A stretch of DNA of 64,000 nucleotides, from NCBI GenBank assembly GCA_903839035.1, contig CAIMAQ010000079.1, positions 61,947-125,946 of the forward strand, written 5' to 3'. Origin of the DNA: an uncultured Opitutia bacterium (GTDB lineage: Bacteria; Verrucomicrobiota; Verrucomicrobiia; Opitutales; Opitutaceae). The position numbers and the translations under genes are program-made. Below are positions 62,752 to 64,000 of this stretch, piece after piece. Under the pieces are notes generated by a model that was not told the DNA's origin, did no database searches, and was given only the letters and a program-made list of their open reading frames with translations. Position 1 is the first letter of the stretch. Every line of letters begins with the position of its first letter.

Positions 62752-62863
62752 TCAGACAACCAAGCCTTGGAATACAGAGATCACGGAGGCGGCCCGGAGC
62801 GCACCGAGCGAGCCTCGGTGTCCACCACCTCATCTGTGGTTCGGATTCGCGGTTAACGATCCC

Positions 62864-63715
62864 TCAGACCCGGTAAAACGCCTCGGCGTTGCGGACGTAG
62901 AGCTTGTGCTGCTCGTCGGGCGACGCGCCCTTGATGGCGGCGTCGAGCGTGTTCACCCAGCGCGGGTAATCCGTCGCCTGCGTGCTCACCGGCCAGTCGC
63001 CGCCGAAAATCACGCGCTCGAAGCCGAAGCAGTCGATCACGTCGTCAATGTACGGCTGCAGGTCGGCGGGCGTCCACTTCTGGAAATCCGCCTCCGTCAC
63101 GAGCCCCGACAGCTTGCACCAGACGTTCGGGAACTTCGCCAGTTCCCGCAGCTCCGCGCGCCACGGGTCGAGCAGCCCGGCCTTGATGTCGGGCTTCGCG
63201 ATGTGGTCCATGATGAACTTCACGTTCGGGCACTGCCGCACGAGCTTCAGCGTGTTCGCCAGCTGCTTGTGGTTCACGCAGAGGTCAAAGCTCAGCCCGT
63301 GACGCGGCAGCAACTGCACGCCGCGCACAAAACCCGGCTGCAGGCAGAACTCCGGGTCCGCCTCAAACTGGATGATCCGGCGGATGCCCTTGATCAGCGG
63401 GTTCGACGCGAGTTTGGCGAGCGCCTCCTCCGCGCCGTCACCTTTCTCCAGCGGCGCCCATGGCACGATGCCGCGGAGGCGCGGATCCACCTTCGCCACT
63501 TCCGTCACCCAGTCCGCCTCCTCCTGGAACAGCGCAAAGTCCGCCTCGCACTGCAGGAACACCATCTTCGCGACCGCCACCGGGCCGCACGCCTTGCGGT
63601 AATCCTCGATCAGGTGGTCCTTGTTGAGCATCGGCACGCTCGCCAGCCACGGATAGCGCAGGCGCTTGAGGTCCCAGATGTGCAGGTGGGTATCAACGAC
63701 GGGGAAGGAAGGCAT
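62864..63715 (-). CDS. Amidohydrolase-2 family protein (fuconolactonase-like)
   Basis: A 283-residue TIM-barrel metal-dependent hydrolase. The N-terminal metal motif VDTHLHIWD, KFIMDHIAKPDIKAG (His) and FGGDWPVS (Asp) are the family's metal and catalytic residues. Members hydrolyse sugar lactones such as L-fucono-1,5-lactone or L-rhamnonolactone; the substrate here is not determined. It is leftward, with the start codon beside a cluster of repeats and a hydroxyacid dehydrogenase beyond, consistent with sugar-acid metabolism. Confidence 0.88.
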   Translation of the reverse strand: MPSFPVVDTHLHIWDLKRLRYPWLASVPMLNKDHLIEDYRKACGPVAVAKMVFLQCEADFALFQEEADWVTEVAKVDPRLRGIVPWAPLEKGDGAEEALAKLASNPLIKGIRRIIQFEADPEFCLQPGFVRGVQLLPRHGLSFDLCVNHKQLANTLKLVRQCPNVKFIMDHIAKPDIKAGLLDPWRAELRELAKFPNVWCKLSGLVTEADFQKWTPADLQPYIDDVIDCFGFERVIFGGDWPVSTQATDYPRWVNTLDAAIKGASPDEQHKLYVRNAEAFYRV

Positions 63716-63721
63716 GGGGAT

Positions 63722-63742
63722 GGGATTTTCGATTTTGGATTT
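63722..63742. repeat. Partial TTCGATTTT-family repeat
   Basis: GGGATTTTCGATTTTGGATT matches one arm of 26372-26446 and of the half copy at 10884-10918, with no complementary arm nearby. It is adjacent to the CGCGAAT-family palindrome. Confidence 0.5.
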
Positions 63743-63753
63743 CTACAGGCGGA

Positions 63754-63853
63754 TTGCCCGCGAATTACGCGAATCGACGCGAATGTTTCGAGCCGACAAT
63801 CGGGGTTAAATCCGGGTCCGGCATTCGCGCAGTTTCGCGTAATTCGCGGGCAA
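63754..63853. repeat. Inverted repeat, CGCGAAT family (gene-less)
   Basis: Left arm 63754-63785 and right arm 63822-63853 are reverse complements at 29 of 32 positions. Each arm has three CGCGAAT heptamers at 9-10 nt spacing, matching the GxxExxY cassette arms in plan. The 36-bp centre has no gene. It lies between the amidohydrolase and hydroxyacid dehydrogenase genes. Confidence 0.9.
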
Positions 63854-63859
63854 GATCTG

Positions 63860-64000
63860 TTACTTGTTAACTTGGTTTTTGAACGGCTCGCCACGGAGGC
63901 CGCGGACGACTTCCTCGCCGGCGAGCTGCTGCAGGCGCGGGATGCTGCTCTCGCTGTACCAGGCGACGTGCGAGGTGAGCAGCGCGTTCGGGGCGGCGAA
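63860..64000 (-). CDS. D-2-hydroxyacid dehydrogenase family, C-terminal part (gene continues past the right edge)
   Basis: The last 46 residues of a protein entering from beyond base 64000. The sequence AAPNALLTSHVAWYSESSI, with LQQLAGEEVVRGLRGEPFKN before the stop (TAA at 63860-63862), is the C-terminal signature of D-isomer-specific 2-hydroxyacid dehydrogenases of the C-terminal-binding-protein/phosphoglycerate-dehydrogenase-like type. The conserved His of TSHVAWYSE corresponds to the catalytic His region. Partial gene, so substrate and length are unknown. It is transcribed leftward into the amidohydrolase gene. Confidence 0.8.
   Translation of the reverse strand, partial: FAAPNALLTSHVAWYSESSIPRLQQLAGEEVVRGLRGEPFKNQVNK

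Overview
The window is a high-GC (roughly 65% by eye), gene-dense chromosomal segment. It most likely comes from a Verrucomicrobiota member of the Opitutaceae type. This is an inference from four things: a tagaturonate epimerase/glucuronate isomerase cluster, a GxxExxY gene, Opitutaceae-style TonB receptor leaders, and intergenic regions packed with long inverted repeats. No phage, IS element, CRISPR array or rRNA was seen. The envelope is Gram-negative: MCE-type lipid transport, a TonB receptor and a porin ending in F.

Layout. 0.3-9.4 kb: tRNA-Pro, then a leftward run (type II F-like protein, degenerate NtrC-family regulator, carB, quinone oxidoreductase, purU, TPR membrane protein). 9.4-15.6 kb: tRNA-Gly and a hexuronate module (uxaC, tagaturonate epimerase, mannonate-type SDR), divergent from an intact LarA-family nickel racemase/epimerase. 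15.7-18 kb: rsmE and rsmD converging, then a metallo-beta-lactamase-fold hydrolase. 18.2-22.3 kb: a four-gene operon of a novel WP-repeat exported protein followed by MlaE, MlaF and MlaD homologues. 22.4-33 kb: arginine genes (argB-argD-argF-argG leftward, argJ divergent, argC separate) with ornithine decarboxylase and homospermidine synthase, so ornithine made here can be drawn into polyamines. 33-38 kb: porin, rpsI/rplM, DUF423, CCA-adding enzyme, MOSC protein. 38-45.3 kb: GH20-like hexosaminidase, TonB receptor, fumarylacetoacetase and small exported proteins. 45.3-50.2 kb: purE/purK and an ECF sigma / putative anti-sigma / bactofilin-RDD membrane operon. 50.4-64 kb: putA, GTP-dependent PEP carboxykinase, YciI-like protein, cation efflux, ACT protein, a large exported heparinase II/III-like lyase, an amidohydrolase and the 3' end of a D-2-hydroxyacid dehydrogenase.

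The most notable feature is a 447-bp unit at 23691-24137 between argF and argG. A GxxExxY gene with a PD-(D/E)XK nuclease signature fits exactly between two 30-nt inverted repeats that agree at 28 of 30 positions. Its stop codon lies inside one arm and its start codon is 5 bp from the other. Gene-less palindromes built of the same CGCGAAT heptamers occur at 12763-12835 and 63754-63853. About a dozen other families of long intergenic inverted repeats are present, several with arms made of short units repeated every 7-10 nt. I propose the GxxExxY unit as a candidate self-mobilising cassette and the palindromes as its possible non-autonomous relatives. Mobility is an inference, not shown.
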